From contig NZ_JAEA01000009.1 of the NCBI RefSeq assembly GCF_000518665.1, positions 186,001 through 250,000 of the forward strand: a stretch of DNA of 64,000 nt, written 5' to 3'. The position numbers and the translations under genes were made by a program. This document shows positions 1 through 8,223 of the stretch, piece after piece (the first letter of the stretch is position 1; every line of letters starts with the position of its first letter). The notes under the pieces were generated by a model. It had not been told where the DNA came from, searched no databases, and saw nothing but the letters and a program-made list of their open reading frames with translations. This DNA comes from Microvirga flocculans ATCC BAA-817. Lineage in GTDB: Bacteria; Pseudomonadota; Alphaproteobacteria; Rhizobiales; Beijerinckiaceae.

Positions 1-576
1 GGCATCCATGACAGGTTCGTGGCGGCCATGCAGGAGCGCATGCAGAATCTTGTCGTCGGCGATGCCTTGAAGGCCGGCACCCATATCGGCCCGGTGGTGG
101 ATCAGAGCCAACTCGACCAGGATCTGAAATACATCCGGATCGGACAGGAAGAGGGCGCCAGGCTCGTCGCCGGCGGCGAACTGCTGAATCGAGAGTCGCC
201 CGGATTCTATCTGGCGCCCGCCCTGTTCACGGAGGTGAGCAACTGGATGCGCGTGGCGCGCGAAGAGATCTTCGGGCCGGTGGCCACGGTGATCCGGGCG
301 AAGGATTACGACGAGGCGCTGGAGATCGCCAACGACACGCCGTTCGGCCTGTCGTCGGGTATCTGCACCACGAGCTTGAAATACGCCTCGCATTTCAAGC
401 GCAATGCCGAAGCGGGCATGGTGATGGTGAACCTGCCGACGGCGGGCGTGGATTATCACGTGCCTTTCGGTGGGCGGAAGGGCTCGTCCTACGGACCGCG
501 CGAGCAGGGACGCTACGCGCAGGAATTCTACACTACGGTCAAGACCGCCTACACCTTCGATGGAAATGCCGCTTAA
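1..576 (+). CDS. Aldehyde dehydrogenase, C-terminal part (5' end outside window)
   Basis: The open frame runs in from the left edge and ends at TAA 574-576, giving about 191 residues of an NAD(P)-dependent aldehyde dehydrogenase. The visible part holds the EEIFGPV motif of the cofactor/oligomerisation region and the C-terminal GGRKGSSYGPREQGRYAQEFYT segment, whose SYGPREQG pattern resembles 2,5-dioxovalerate (alpha-ketoglutaric semialdehyde) dehydrogenases. The catalytic cysteine and the nucleotide-binding motif lie upstream of the window. The exact substrate is an inference from the tail and not certain. Two strong hairpins follow, which suggests the transcript ends here. Confidence 0.85.
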   Translation, partial: GIHDRFVAAMQERMQNLVVGDALKAGTHIGPVVDQSQLDQDLKYIRIGQEEGARLVAGGELLNRESPGFYLAPALFTEVSNWMRVAREEIFGPVATVIRAKDYDEALEIANDTPFGLSSGICTTSLKYASHFKRNAEAGMVMVNLPTAGVDYHVPFGGRKGSSYGPREQGRYAQEFYTTVKTAYTFDGNAA

Positions 577-627
577 GGCCTGAAGACCAAAGCGAGCGAA
601 TAATTTCTTTCTCTCCGCATGACAGCG

Positions 628-665
628 ATGGCCCCGGCATCGTTTCTCTTGGATGCCGGGGCCAT
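628..665 (+). terminator. Strong hairpin after the aldehyde dehydrogenase gene
   Basis: ATGGCCCCGGCATC (628-641) pairs perfectly with GATGCCGGGGCCAT (652-665) over 14 bp with a 10-nt loop. It starts about 50 bases after the stop codon. No T-run follows, so termination by an intrinsic mechanism is likely but not certain. The rest of the 577-967 gap holds no gene that I can see. Confidence 0.55.
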
Positions 666-687
666 TGATCGTATATGATGGCTCAAG

Positions 688-717
688 ATGCTGCGTGAAC
701 CTTGTTGCACGCAGCAT
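688..717 (+). terminator. Second perfect hairpin in the same gap
   Basis: ATGCTGCGTG (688-697) pairs with CACGCAGCAT (708-717), a 10-bp perfect stem with a 10-nt loop, 22 bases after the first hairpin. It is followed by TAACTTTATC rather than a clean T-run. It may back up the first hairpin or serve the opposite strand. Confidence 0.35.
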
Positions 718-967
718 TAACTTTATCGACAAAACCCAGGCAGCTTTCGGGCTCTTCCATTGAACTTTGCCACGCGAACGCCATCATAGCATTTCAGGAA
801 GCTTCCAGCTTACACGCTCAAAACGTCTGCGATTGCAAACGTTGTTGCATGCCGATGTCGAATCTTTCACCTCGACGATAGGGCGCGCAGCATCGCTGCT
901 TCAGATTCGTAGGCTGTTGGTTTCATGAGTTGGTGAGTGGCACTCAGCGAATAATAGAGAACTTAAT

Positions 968-1759
968 ATGGTTACTTCCCGGCGTTATCTCATTGCTTCC
1001 TCTCTTGCGCGTTTGATTCGCAAGGAGAGAGGGGGCAATCGTGTGACGGAAGGCCACTTCCCCAACCAGGCCGACCGCAGTTCCTTCGTGGTGGTCGAGG
1101 GAGACAAGGGCAGCCTCGTTTTGCTCCACGCAGGTCCGGGCGGGCCGGTCGAGGAGCGCACCGAGGTTCCGCGCGCTCACGCCGAAGCCCTGCTCGATGT
1201 CACCCCCGGCAAGCTCGATTATCTGCTCACCCATCTGACCGTCGGCACGCGCGACATCCAGATCGTCCGCTTCGTCACTCCGGGTCCGCTGGACCTGATC
1301 TCCGTCTCGTTCGAGAGCGACGAAGAGGCCCGCGACTTCCGGCCGCTTTCCTGGTTCGGGCCGGATGTGACGGCGGAAGTGGCTTATCAGAACCGCTCTA
1401 TCGCCCTGAACGGAGCGCCTCAGGCGCCGGACGTTCCCATGTCCAACGCGGCGCTCAACAGCCTGCTCGACGCCCTCGAGAACCGTTACGTGGCTCCCCG
1501 TGGTTATACGCCATCCGCTCCGACGCGCAGCCCCGCCGAAGCCGCTCCCGCTCCGCGCCATGCGCCGCCTGCGGCATCCGCTCCATCGTCCGGAGAGAGA
1601 GCTGCGCCGGGTCAGAGAGGCGTCCTGTCCAGGCCTGCGGCTCCGGTCGATGCCGACATGGGCGACGAAGAATCTCATGACGAGAACGATCTGAACCTCA
1701 ACATCGAGGACAATGTGATCCGCGAGCTGGCCCGCTCGCTTCGGCCGCAGCGCCGGTAG
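968..1759 (+). CDS. CYTH-like domain protein
   Basis: This encodes 263 residues. The first 145 or so resemble a CYTH (triphosphate tunnel) domain: an RRYLI start, a VEERTEVP segment, and the terminal F-x-P-x-WFGPDVTAEVAYQNRSIAL, which matches the usual end of CYTH domains (F.P.W.G.EVT....Y.N..LA). The canonical N-terminal ExExK motif is not obvious, so it may be a divergent or non-catalytic member. Residues about 175-235 are low-complexity Pro/Ala/Arg-rich, and the C-terminus is acidic (DDENDLNLNIEDN-like) and ends in a basic RSLRPQRR. The stop codon is part of a dispersed repeat. Function unknown; a polyphosphate- or triphosphate-linked role is only an inference. Confidence 0.6.
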   Translation: MVTSRRYLIASSLARLIRKERGGNRVTEGHFPNQADRSSFVVVEGDKGSLVLLHAGPGGPVEERTEVPRAHAEALLDVTPGKLDYLLTHLTVGTRDIQIVRFVTPGPLDLISVSFESDEEARDFRPLSWFGPDVTAEVAYQNRSIALNGAPQAPDVPMSNAALNSLLDALENRYVAPRGYTPSAPTRSPAEAAPAPRHAPPAASAPSSGERAAPGQRGVLSRPAAPVDADMGDEESHDENDLNLNIEDNVIRELARSLRPQRR

Positions 1760-1850
1760 AGCATTTTCGGCGAAGTGGATCTGCTGCGCCGTTCAAGAAT
1801 GCGACACGGGAAAGACGAAAGCCGATTCCACATCAGTGGAATCGGCTTTC
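1758..1850 (+). repeat. Dispersed intergenic repeat, copy A (complete)
   Basis: It starts inside the TAG stop codon of the preceding gene (TAGAGCATTTTCGGCG) and runs through GAAGTGGATCTG and TCAAGAATGCG to a perfect hairpin: GAAAGCCGATTCCAC (1817-1831) pairs with its complement ending at 1850, around a 4-nt loop. Related copies lie at 3346-3420 and 47831-47922, with a partial one at 18483-18549. The hairpin could terminate transcription from both sides, because the next gene is convergent. Confidence 0.85.
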
Positions 1851-1977
1851 ATCGCTCGAACGAGAGTTGACGGAACGAGGCCTGCGTCGATCCGGGACGC
1901 AGGCCTTTTCTCTGCATGGAGCGGGAAGGGATGCCTCTGCCCCCTGATCCGTGTCTTCGGTTTCGTCGATCCTCCGA

Positions 1978-2826
1978 TCAGCTCGGCAGAACGATGCAGC
2001 TTCCCCCGGCCGTGCGGATGTTGCGGCACAATTGCTCCGCCGCCTGCCGGGTTTCGGCGGGAGCCCGCACGCGATAGAAGGTGCGCGTGCCGCGATAGCG
2101 CAGCCTTGTCCCGATGATCATCGGCTGAACGTCCTTCAGGAGCGAAGCATAGGCCTGACTCGCGCGCCTGAAACCGGCGAGGGCCCGCTCCTTCGAAAAG
2201 TTGCCCGCCAGCTGGACGCCCCAGGGCGCAAAGGGCGCCTCGGTCGCCTCCTCGCGGCCGGGCAGGCGCAGGGATGCGACGATCTGCTGGCATGTCGGCT
2301 GCTCCGTGCCGTCCGGATCCTGCCGGTTTGCGCTTTTGGCTTCCCCGGAATCCGCAGCCCAGTCCTGCGCCGTGCGGCCTGTGATGGCGACTACGTAGCG
2401 TTGCGTCTCGGCAGGCAGCTCCGCCTCTCCTGCGAGCCACGATGCGACACGGCTGGGGCCGCCGTTATAGGCCGCGGCCGCAAGGCCCAGATTGCCGAAC
2501 CGATCGGCGAGATGCGCGATGAGCTCGGCGGCCTTGGGGATCGCCTGCTCCGGGTCGAAGGGATCGATCAATCCGCGCTCCCTGGCCGTTCCAGGCATGA
2601 ACTGGGCGATGCCCTGTGCGCCCGCAGGGCTGACCACATGCGCACGGAAAGAGCTTTCCTGCCAGATCAGCTTGGTGAGAAGCTCATGCGGAATCCGATA
2701 GGATTGCGCGGCGCCTTCGATGAGCCGGCACAGGGCCTGCTCGACCGTTTCTCCGGACGCGCCGGGATCGGCCCAGGCCGCGCCGCAGCCAAGGACGATC
2801 CCGCAGAGCGCCAGGCGCAAGCGCAT
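1978..2826 (-). CDS. Secreted lytic transglycosylase (SLT domain)
   Basis: This is a 282-residue periplasmic murein transglycosylase. From the chosen ATG (2826) the protein opens with a signal peptide (MRLRLALCGIVLGCGAAWA). An AAAGG ribosome site precedes this ATG; an in-frame start six codons upstream is less well placed. The SLT fold shows the catalytic glutamate in IWQESSFRAHVVSPAGAQGIAQFMPGTA and the AAAAYNGGPSRV motif. The C-terminal third (after about residue 150) looks like a SPOR-type or other wall-binding extension ending in AAEQLCRNIRTAGGSCIV. It ends convergently with the CYTH-like gene, with repeat copy A between them. Confidence 0.88.
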   Translation of the reverse strand: MRLRLALCGIVLGCGAAWADPGASGETVEQALCRLIEGAAQSYRIPHELLTKLIWQESSFRAHVVSPAGAQGIAQFMPGTARERGLIDPFDPEQAIPKAAELIAHLADRFGNLGLAAAAYNGGPSRVASWLAGEAELPAETQRYVVAITGRTAQDWAADSGEAKSANRQDPDGTEQPTCQQIVASLRLPGREEATEAPFAPWGVQLAGNFSKERALAGFRRASQAYASLLKDVQPMIIGTRLRYRGTRTFYRVRAPAETRQAAEQLCRNIRTAGGSCIVLPS

Positions 2827-3045
2827 GGAAGACCTTTCTCGCAATGGCGCAAACCGGCGTCGCAGGCCAGGCTCAAGTTACAAATAGGCAATCATCCGTC
2901 CTACCAAGGAGATCCGGTCCGAACGGAGAATTCGGCTCGAGAGCGGCCTCTGCACTTCTCAAGCCGAGGCTTGCCGCGATTCGCTCCCCCGCTGCAGCAC
3001 GGCTATGCTGCACCGGCACGAATCACCCTCTACCCAGTGACAGCG

Positions 3046-3345
3046 ATGGCCTCCTTTCTGAAAGACCTCTGGAACCGTTTGTCGGGCAAAAGCGGCGCAG
3101 CGCAGCGCGAGGAGCCTGCGGCCGAGGCTGTCGAATACAAGGGCTTTCGCATTCGCCCCGCGCCCTATTCTGCCAGGGGCGGCTATCAGACCGCCGGAAT
3201 CATCGAGAAGGATTTCGAGACCGGCCTCAAAGAGCACCGCTTCGTGCGCGCCGAGACGCATCCCAGCAAGGACGAGGCTGCCTCCTTTGCCATCGTGAAG
3301 GCCCGGCAGATCATCGACGAGCAGGGCGACAGCCTTTTCCGCTGA
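3046..3345 (+). CDS. HlyU-family protein
   Basis: This 99-residue protein starts at ATG 3046. The frame is open far upstream, but only this start gives the family's usual beginning, MASFLKDLWNRLSG. The core EYKGFRIRPAPYSARGGYQTAGIIEK...KEHRFVRAE...AASFAIVKARQIIDEQG matches the HlyU family (PF10115), named after a Vibrio haemolysin activator but widespread as small soluble proteins of unclear role in alphaproteobacteria. Direct DNA binding has not been shown for this branch, so 'transcriptional activator' should be read cautiously. A repeat copy follows directly. Confidence 0.8.
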   Translation: MASFLKDLWNRLSGKSGAAQREEPAAEAVEYKGFRIRPAPYSARGGYQTAGIIEKDFETGLKEHRFVRAETHPSKDEAASFAIVKARQIIDEQGDSLFR

Positions 3346-3420
3346 CTTGGAATCGGCTCTCGTCTGTGCCAAGCCGCATTCTTGACGGCGCACCGGATCC
3401 ACTTCGCCGAAAAATGCTCT
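3346..3420 (-). repeat. Dispersed intergenic repeat, copy B
   Basis: Read on the minus strand this begins AGAGCATTTTTCGGCGAAG, continues with GTGGATCCGG, CGCCGTCAAGAATGCGG and GAGAGCCGATTCC, and lacks the second hairpin arm present in copy A. It abuts the stop of the HlyU-family gene and sits between two convergent genes. Confidence 0.85.
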
Positions 3421-3480
3421 CGCCTCGATCTCTCCTAGGACCGGCCGGTAACATGGCAAAGCCATGGTTCAGGGACAGCC

Positions 3481-4359
3481 TCACTTGATCGCCACAAATT
3501 TTATGGCTCCCAAGGCAGCGGATGCACGACGCCTGGGTGTTCTCGGCAAATTTTCCAACGCTCTTTCAATCGGAATGAACGGCGCCAACGGCATGAGCCA
3601 TGGAACGACCAAATGCTGCCAGCTCAGTATCGCCCTGAACTTGCGGAAGCCGGCTTTTGCGAAGACGTCCTTCAAGTCGTAATTGGTGTATTCCTTAAGG
3701 TGGAATCCGGTTGCCACGTCATCGAAGTAGCGGGATATGTCATGCGGACCGGAGAGTCTGTTGGGCGTTATGCAGACATACTTGCCGCCAGGCTTTAAGA
3801 TTTTATAGATATTGTTGAGTTGCGATATGCTGTCTTCAGGGTGAAGGTGTTCCATAAGTTGATTGCTGTAAGCTAGGTCAACTGTATTTTCAGGAATCGG
3901 AATGCTGATTCCATCGGACAAGATGAATTCTAAATTTTCTGGGAATTTAACATTATCTGAAATAATTTCAGAAACGTCTATCGCGTAAGCCTTCTTAACG
4001 TATTTCGATACTTTAATCGCTAATGCGCAGTCGCCGGCGCCGATCTCGCAATAGATGTCGCTTTTTCTTAGCAATGGCTTGATCCTGCCAAGCTGCAGAG
4101 CCGTTTCTCTTTCCGTGGCCTCCTCATTGCTCTTCATCTGGAACTGTTCGTGATCGGTGACCCTCGTGAACAATTCATTGTAGAGCGAGTGGTATAATTT
4201 GCCTCTTTCCGACGCAGGTGCATGACGGAGTTGATCGGAGAGCGATCTCTCGACTTCGTAGTGAAATCTGATGCGATCCAAAGTCCTTACATCACCTTTC
4301 ATAAGGGCCTCCGCGTTTACAAAAAATCTTTCCTGAAGCTTTTCTGGCTGCCGGTTCAA
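3481..4359 (-). CDS. SAM-dependent methyltransferase, AT-rich gene
   Basis: This 292-residue class I methyltransferase (Methyltransf_11/23 type) shows motif I at IYCEIGAGDCALAIKV, an acidic motif II region (KAYAIDVSE), and YSNQLMEHLHPED...KPGGKYVCITPNRLSGPHD, as in enzymes acting on sugars, lipids or small molecules. The substrate cannot be told. Base composition differs sharply from its neighbours: bases 3961-4020 have 21 G+C of 60, against roughly 60-65% in surrounding genes. It stands alone between unrelated genes. Horizontal acquisition, perhaps from a surface-polysaccharide cluster, is my inference. Confidence 0.8.
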   Translation of the reverse strand: MNRQPEKLQERFFVNAEALMKGDVRTLDRIRFHYEVERSLSDQLRHAPASERGKLYHSLYNELFTRVTDHEQFQMKSNEEATERETALQLGRIKPLLRKSDIYCEIGAGDCALAIKVSKYVKKAYAIDVSEIISDNVKFPENLEFILSDGISIPIPENTVDLAYSNQLMEHLHPEDSISQLNNIYKILKPGGKYVCITPNRLSGPHDISRYFDDVATGFHLKEYTNYDLKDVFAKAGFRKFRAILSWQHLVVPWLMPLAPFIPIERALENLPRTPRRRASAALGAIKFVAIK

Positions 4360-4786
4360 AAAAGATAAGTAAGTGTTTCAAACGCCTAGATCACACGAAA
4401 CAAGTTGCACCCGTCAACTCGCATTAGATAGTAGCTTGAATGTAGTATTGCAGGCGGAGCCATGTTCGCTTGTCACTCATAAGGGGCAGGCTGCCTGTCC
4501 GCCGATATCTGTATTCGCGCTTTGCTGGTTGACGTGAATCGGATCATTGGGCTTGGCCCAATGACGCTCGGCTTCCGAACCGTCGGGGCTCATGGAGGCG
4601 AGAGAGCCTTCCGGCCACGCAGAATGTCATGCAGCGGCATTCTGGCTCCTTCTATTCCCTTTCCCGGTTCCTGCATCAGGTATTCCCTGACGCCACCTCT
4701 GCGGGTGCACGCGCATTCATGATTACGCGCCGGAGGATCGGCTTCGAGCAATCGAGCCATGGCTGATCGATCAAGGGAGATAATCG
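4360..4786. other. Gene-free stretch between methyltransferase and catalase
   Basis: These 427 bases separate two divergent genes. The left third continues the AT-rich composition of the methyltransferase. I see no coding sequence with a credible ribosome site or recognisable product. The only marked structure is the palindrome at 4544-4564. The promoters of both flanking genes must lie here. Confidence 0.6.
4544..4564. promoter_or_regulatory. Palindrome upstream of catalase
   Basis: TCATTGGGC (4544-4552) is followed by TTG and then GCCCAATGA (4556-4564), a perfect 9-bp inverted repeat about 220 bases upstream of the catalase start. It could be an operator or a small hairpin. It does not obviously match a known OxyR or PerR box. 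Confidence 0.3.
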
Positions 4787-6502
4787 ATGGGCAAGAACCC
4801 CAAGGCACCGTCCGGTACGTCCGAGCGTGTTCTGACGAACAGGCAAGGGCATCCGATCGCGAATAACCAGTCGCAGCGCACCGTGGGCAGCCGGGGACCC
4901 GCCACGCTCGAAAACTATCAGTTCCTGGAGAAGATTACCCATTTCGACCGTGAGCGCATCCCGGAGCGCGTGGTCCATGCTCGAGGCTTCGTCTGCTACG
5001 GCGAGTTCGAGGCGACCGGTAAGATCGGAGACGAGCCCGCTTCCAAATACACCCGGGCCAAGTTGTTCCAGAAGGCCGGCAAGAAGACGCCGCTCGCCAT
5101 CCGCTTCTCGACCGTCATCGGAGGCCGCGACTCCTCGGAGGTCGCTCGCGATCCGCGCGGCTTTGCCGTGAAGTTCTACACGGAGGACGGCAATTGGGAT
5201 CTCGTCGGCAATAATCTGCCCGTCTTCTTCATCCGCGATGCCATCAAGTTCCCCGATGTGATCCATTCCCTGAAGCCGGATCCGGTCACCTTCCGCCAGG
5301 AGCCGAACCGCATCTTCGACTTCATGAGCCAGACGCCGGAATCCATGCATATGCTCACGCATCTGTTCAGTCCGCGCGGCATCCCGGCAGGGTATCGCCA
5401 CATGGAGGGCTTCGGCGTCAACACCTACAAGATGGTCAATGCCCAGGGCGATACGGTCCTGGTGAAGTACCATTTCCATCCGCGCTGCGGCGTCGCCAGC
5501 CTCACGGCGGAGGAGGCGGCTAAGGTTCAGGGCCAGGATCTCGGCTCCGCTTCGAAGGATCTCTACGAAGCCATCGAGCGCGGCGATCATCCGCAATGGG
5601 ATATGTACGTGCAGATCATGGAGGATCACGATCATCCTGAACTCGACTGGGATCCTCTGGACGACACCAAGATCTGGCCGGAAAAGGATTTCCCGCTGCG
5701 GCATATCGGCGTGATGACCCTGAACCGGAACGCTCAGGATCACTTCAACGAGAACGAGCAGATCGCCATGGGCACCGGCGTGCTCGTGGACGGGCTCGAC
5801 TTTTCCGACGACAAGATGCTCGTGGGCCGCACTTTTTCCTATTCCGACACGCAACGCTACCGTGTGGGAACGAACTACCTTCAGCTCCCTGTCAACCAGA
5901 CCAAGAACGCAAAGGTCGCGACCAATCTCAACGGCGGGCAAATGTCATACCGCCGCGATCTTGCGCCGGGCCAGAACGCGCACGTGAATTACGAGCCCTC
6001 GATTCACGACGGCCTGCACGAGGCCCTGCGGGAGGAGCCGAACAACCCGCCGGAGATAAGAGGCCGCCTGACCCGCAGCATCATCGAGCGCCGTAACGAC
6101 TACGCCCATGCGCGTGGCCGCTACTGCACGATGATGGATTGGGAACGGGACGATCTCGTCTTCAATCTGGGCACCCTGCTGGGGCAATGCGAGCGCGATG
6201 TGCAGGAGCGCATGATATGGCACCTGTTCCTGGTTCATGACGATTACGGCAAGCGGGTCGGCGAAATGATCGGAATCGGGGCTGACGACGTGCACCAGCT
6301 TCCTCCGCTGCCGAAGCAGGTTCTCACCGACGAGGACAGGCGGCGGCTGCAGAATCTCGGCAGGAACGGCGACAGGATCGACCCGCAGGCCTGGGGCCAA
6401 TGGACGGGGTCCGTGAAAGACTACAAGGCTTCCGCCGATGAAGTCTTGAGCGGTCTTCGCAAAATTCCCACAGCGCCGGCGCGGCGGCAGGCGGCCGAAT
6501 AG
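4787..6502 (+). CDS. Monofunctional heme catalase
   Basis: This 571-residue catalase dismutates hydrogen peroxide. All key residues are visible: catalytic His64 in RVVHARG, the distal Asn136 in [11 protein letters not shown], and the proximal heme-ligand tyrosine Tyr352 in [16 protein letters not shown]. Length is somewhat above small-subunit catalases (about 480-500 residues) because of a C-terminal tail, and no flavodoxin-like domain of large catalases is present. An AGGGAG ribosome site precedes ATG 4787. It converges on an alcohol dehydrogenase, with a shared terminator hairpin between them. Cytoplasmic peroxide defence is the family role; regulation is unknown. Confidence 0.95.
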   Translation: MGKNPKAPSGTSERVLTNRQGHPIANNQSQRTVGSRGPATLENYQFLEKITHFDRERIPERVVHARGFVCYGEFEATGKIGDEPASKYTRAKLFQKAGKKTPLAIRFSTVIGGRDSSEVARDPRGFAVKFYTEDGNWDLVGNNLPVFFIRDAIKFPDVIHSLKPDPVTFRQEPNRIFDFMSQTPESMHMLTHLFSPRGIPAGYRHMEGFGVNTYKMVNAQGDTVLVKYHFHPRCGVASLTAEEAAKVQGQDLGSASKDLYEAIERGDHPQWDMYVQIMEDHDHPELDWDPLDDTKIWPEKDFPLRHIGVMTLNRNAQDHFNENEQIAMGTGVLVDGLDFSDDKMLVGRTFSYSDTQRYRVGTNYLQLPVNQTKNAKVATNLNGGQMSYRRDLAPGQNAHVNYEPSIHDGLHEALREEPNNPPEIRGRLTRSIIERRNDYAHARGRYCTMMDWERDDLVFNLGTLLGQCERDVQERMIWHLFLVHDDYGKRVGEMIGIGADDVHQLPPLPKQVLTDEDRRRLQNLGRNGDRIDPQAWGQWTGSVKDYKASADEVLSGLRKIPTAPARRQAAE

Positions 6503-6531
6503 ACAAGCTGCGAAGCTGCAGCCTCAGAGAG

Positions 6532-6558
6532 GAACGGGCGGGATTTTCCCGCCCGTTC
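6532..6558. terminator. Bidirectional terminator between convergent genes
   Basis: GAACGGGCGGGA (6532-6543) pairs perfectly with TCCCGCCCGTTC (6547-6558) across a TTT loop. This 12-bp GC-rich stem lies 30 bases after the catalase stop and 40 bases after the stop of the minus-strand dehydrogenase. Confidence 0.7.
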
Positions 6559-6598
6559 GCGCTTGGACACCCGCCTTGCCGAAAGAGCCTGGAACCGT

Positions 6599-7663
6599 TC
6601 AGGCGGCAGATTCCTGTTTCAGGGAGGCCATGTCGATCACGAAGCGGTATTTGACGTCGCTTTTCAGCATCCGCTCATAGGCCTCGTTGACCTTCTGGAT
6701 CGGAATGACCTCGATCTCGGCGGTGATCCCGTGCTCGGCGCAGAAGTCGAGCATCTCCTGCGTTTCGGCGATGCCGCCGATCAGGGATCCCGCGAGCTGG
6801 CGACGCTTCATGATCAGGTTGAACACCGTGGTGGCGGGATGCGGTTCGGCGGGAGCGCCTACGAGCACCATGGCGCCGTCGCGGGCCAGCAGCACGAGGT
6901 AACTGTCGAGGTCGTGCGGGGCGGCGACAGTGTCGAGGATGAAGTCGAAGCTGTTCCGGTGCACCTTCATGGCGTCGGAATCCCGCGAGACGACCACCTC
7001 ATGCGCGCCGAGGGCCAGGGCATCCTCCCGCTTGTTGGGAGAGGTGGTGAACAGCACCACGTGCGCGCCCATGGCCCGGGCAAGCTTCACGGCCATGTGA
7101 CCGAGCCCGCCAAGGCCCACGACGCCGACCTTCTGTCCCGGTTGAACGCGCCAGCGCCGCAGGGGCGAATAGGTGGTGATGCCCGCGCAGAGCAGGGGAG
7201 CCGCAGCGGCGGGGTCGAGCCCGTCCGGCACCCGCAGGACGAAGCTCTCGTCGACCACGATGACGTCGGAATAGCCGCCATAGGTATTGCCGCCGGTGTC
7301 CTGTTCCGGGCCGTTATAGGTGCCCGTGAAGCCGACTTCGCAGTATTGCTCGAGCCCCTCGCGGCAGCTGCGGCACGTGCGGCAGGAATCGACCATGCAC
7401 CCGACGCCGACCAGATCCCCTGTCTTGAACTTCTGCACATGGCTGCCGACGCGGGTGACGCGGCCGACGATCTCGTGCCCGGGCAGGCATGGATAGAGCG
7501 TGCCGCCCCATTCGGCGCGGACCGTGTGCAGATCGGAATGGCAGACGCCGCAATAGAGAATCTCGATCTGAACGTCGCGTTCCCTGGGATCGCGGCGCTC
7601 GAAGCTGAAGGGAGCAAGAGGGGTAGTTGCATCCTGGGCGGCATAGCCGAAAGCTTTGATCAC
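6599..7663 (-). CDS. Zinc-dependent NAD(P) alcohol dehydrogenase (CAD/YahK type)
   Basis: This is a 354-residue medium-chain dehydrogenase/reductase. Catalytic zinc ligands are visible as Cys41 (GVCHSD), His63-Glu64 (PGHEIVG) and Cys159 (LLCAGITTYSP). The structural zinc lobe has Cys94, 97, 100 and 108. The Rossmann motif is VGVVGLGGLGHMAVKLA. The pattern fits the cinnamyl-alcohol dehydrogenase/YahK branch, which is usually NADPH-dependent and reduces a broad range of aldehydes; the physiological substrate is not evident. The gene is monocistronic and faces the catalase gene. Confidence 0.92.
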   Translation of the reverse strand: MIKAFGYAAQDATTPLAPFSFERRDPRERDVQIEILYCGVCHSDLHTVRAEWGGTLYPCLPGHEIVGRVTRVGSHVQKFKTGDLVGVGCMVDSCRTCRSCREGLEQYCEVGFTGTYNGPEQDTGGNTYGGYSDVIVVDESFVLRVPDGLDPAAAAPLLCAGITTYSPLRRWRVQPGQKVGVVGLGGLGHMAVKLARAMGAHVVLFTTSPNKREDALALGAHEVVVSRDSDAMKVHRNSFDFILDTVAAPHDLDSYLVLLARDGAMVLVGAPAEPHPATTVFNLIMKRRQLAGSLIGGIAETQEMLDFCAEHGITAEIEVIPIQKVNEAYERMLKSDVKYRFVIDMASLKQESAA

Positions 7664-8223
7664 AGGGCAGTTCTCCGGATTGAACGAGCCATGGCGGCAG
7701 GCAAGACGATAGGCTGGATTGTGCCAGCGTCAACAGACCGGTCCGAGATTTGCCGACAGGATCGTCAGGAAGGCCGGATCGCGCGGCATGGCTCACGGTT
7801 ATATGAGGAGCTCGTTGCTCCAGCGGAGGTTCCTTTCGCGCTGTCACGGCCGTTTGAATATGTGCCGCATCTGGCGCTCCCGTGCTGGCGCCCCCACATG
7901 AAAGCCAGGGCAGTGCCCTGGCATGTGGCAGGCTGCCGCATTCTTGTGCGGCAGCGAAGCGGCATGGTCGATTTCGATGACGGACAAGAAACTTTAACTT
8001 GCCGTCCGGTCCGCAATCCGCGACCCTGGATCTGCTGGGCGGGCAATCTTCAGGGCCTAAGGGCGAATTCCAAGAACGATGGGCTTGCCGTGACCGGCCG
8101 TCATCCCGCTGCAACGAAAGGGGTAGCCGCATCATTTGACCGCATCGCAGTTGTTGCAGGGTTTGGGCAACCTTAGCGGTGCACAGTCGTTGTCTGTGAG
8201 AGGGATCTGATTTCGGTGGCGCC
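7664..8223. other. Gene-free stretch upstream of prkA
   Basis: These 560 bases between the divergent dehydrogenase and prkA starts contain no convincing gene. At 7932-7955 there is a perfect 9-bp inverted repeat, GCTGCCGCA ... TGCGGCAGC, with a 6-nt loop. I could not identify a sigma-54 type GG/GC promoter with confidence, although prkA operons are often stress-controlled. Confidence 0.55.

Noticed and set aside
1951..3045. Upstream extension of the HlyU-family frame
   Set aside because: It runs antisense through the lytic transglycosylase gene; the family start at 3046 is far better.
6563..8176. A long open plus-strand frame (537 codons) opposite the alcohol dehydrogenase
   Set aside because: It is the antisense of a well-supported dehydrogenase, its translation is low-complexity and His/Asp/Gly-rich with no family pattern, and no ribosome site precedes it.
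7800..8223. Sigma-54 promoter for prkA
   Set aside because: Some GG/GC pairs occur (for example around 7919-7935), but none has the right TGGCAC-N5-TTGC spacing.
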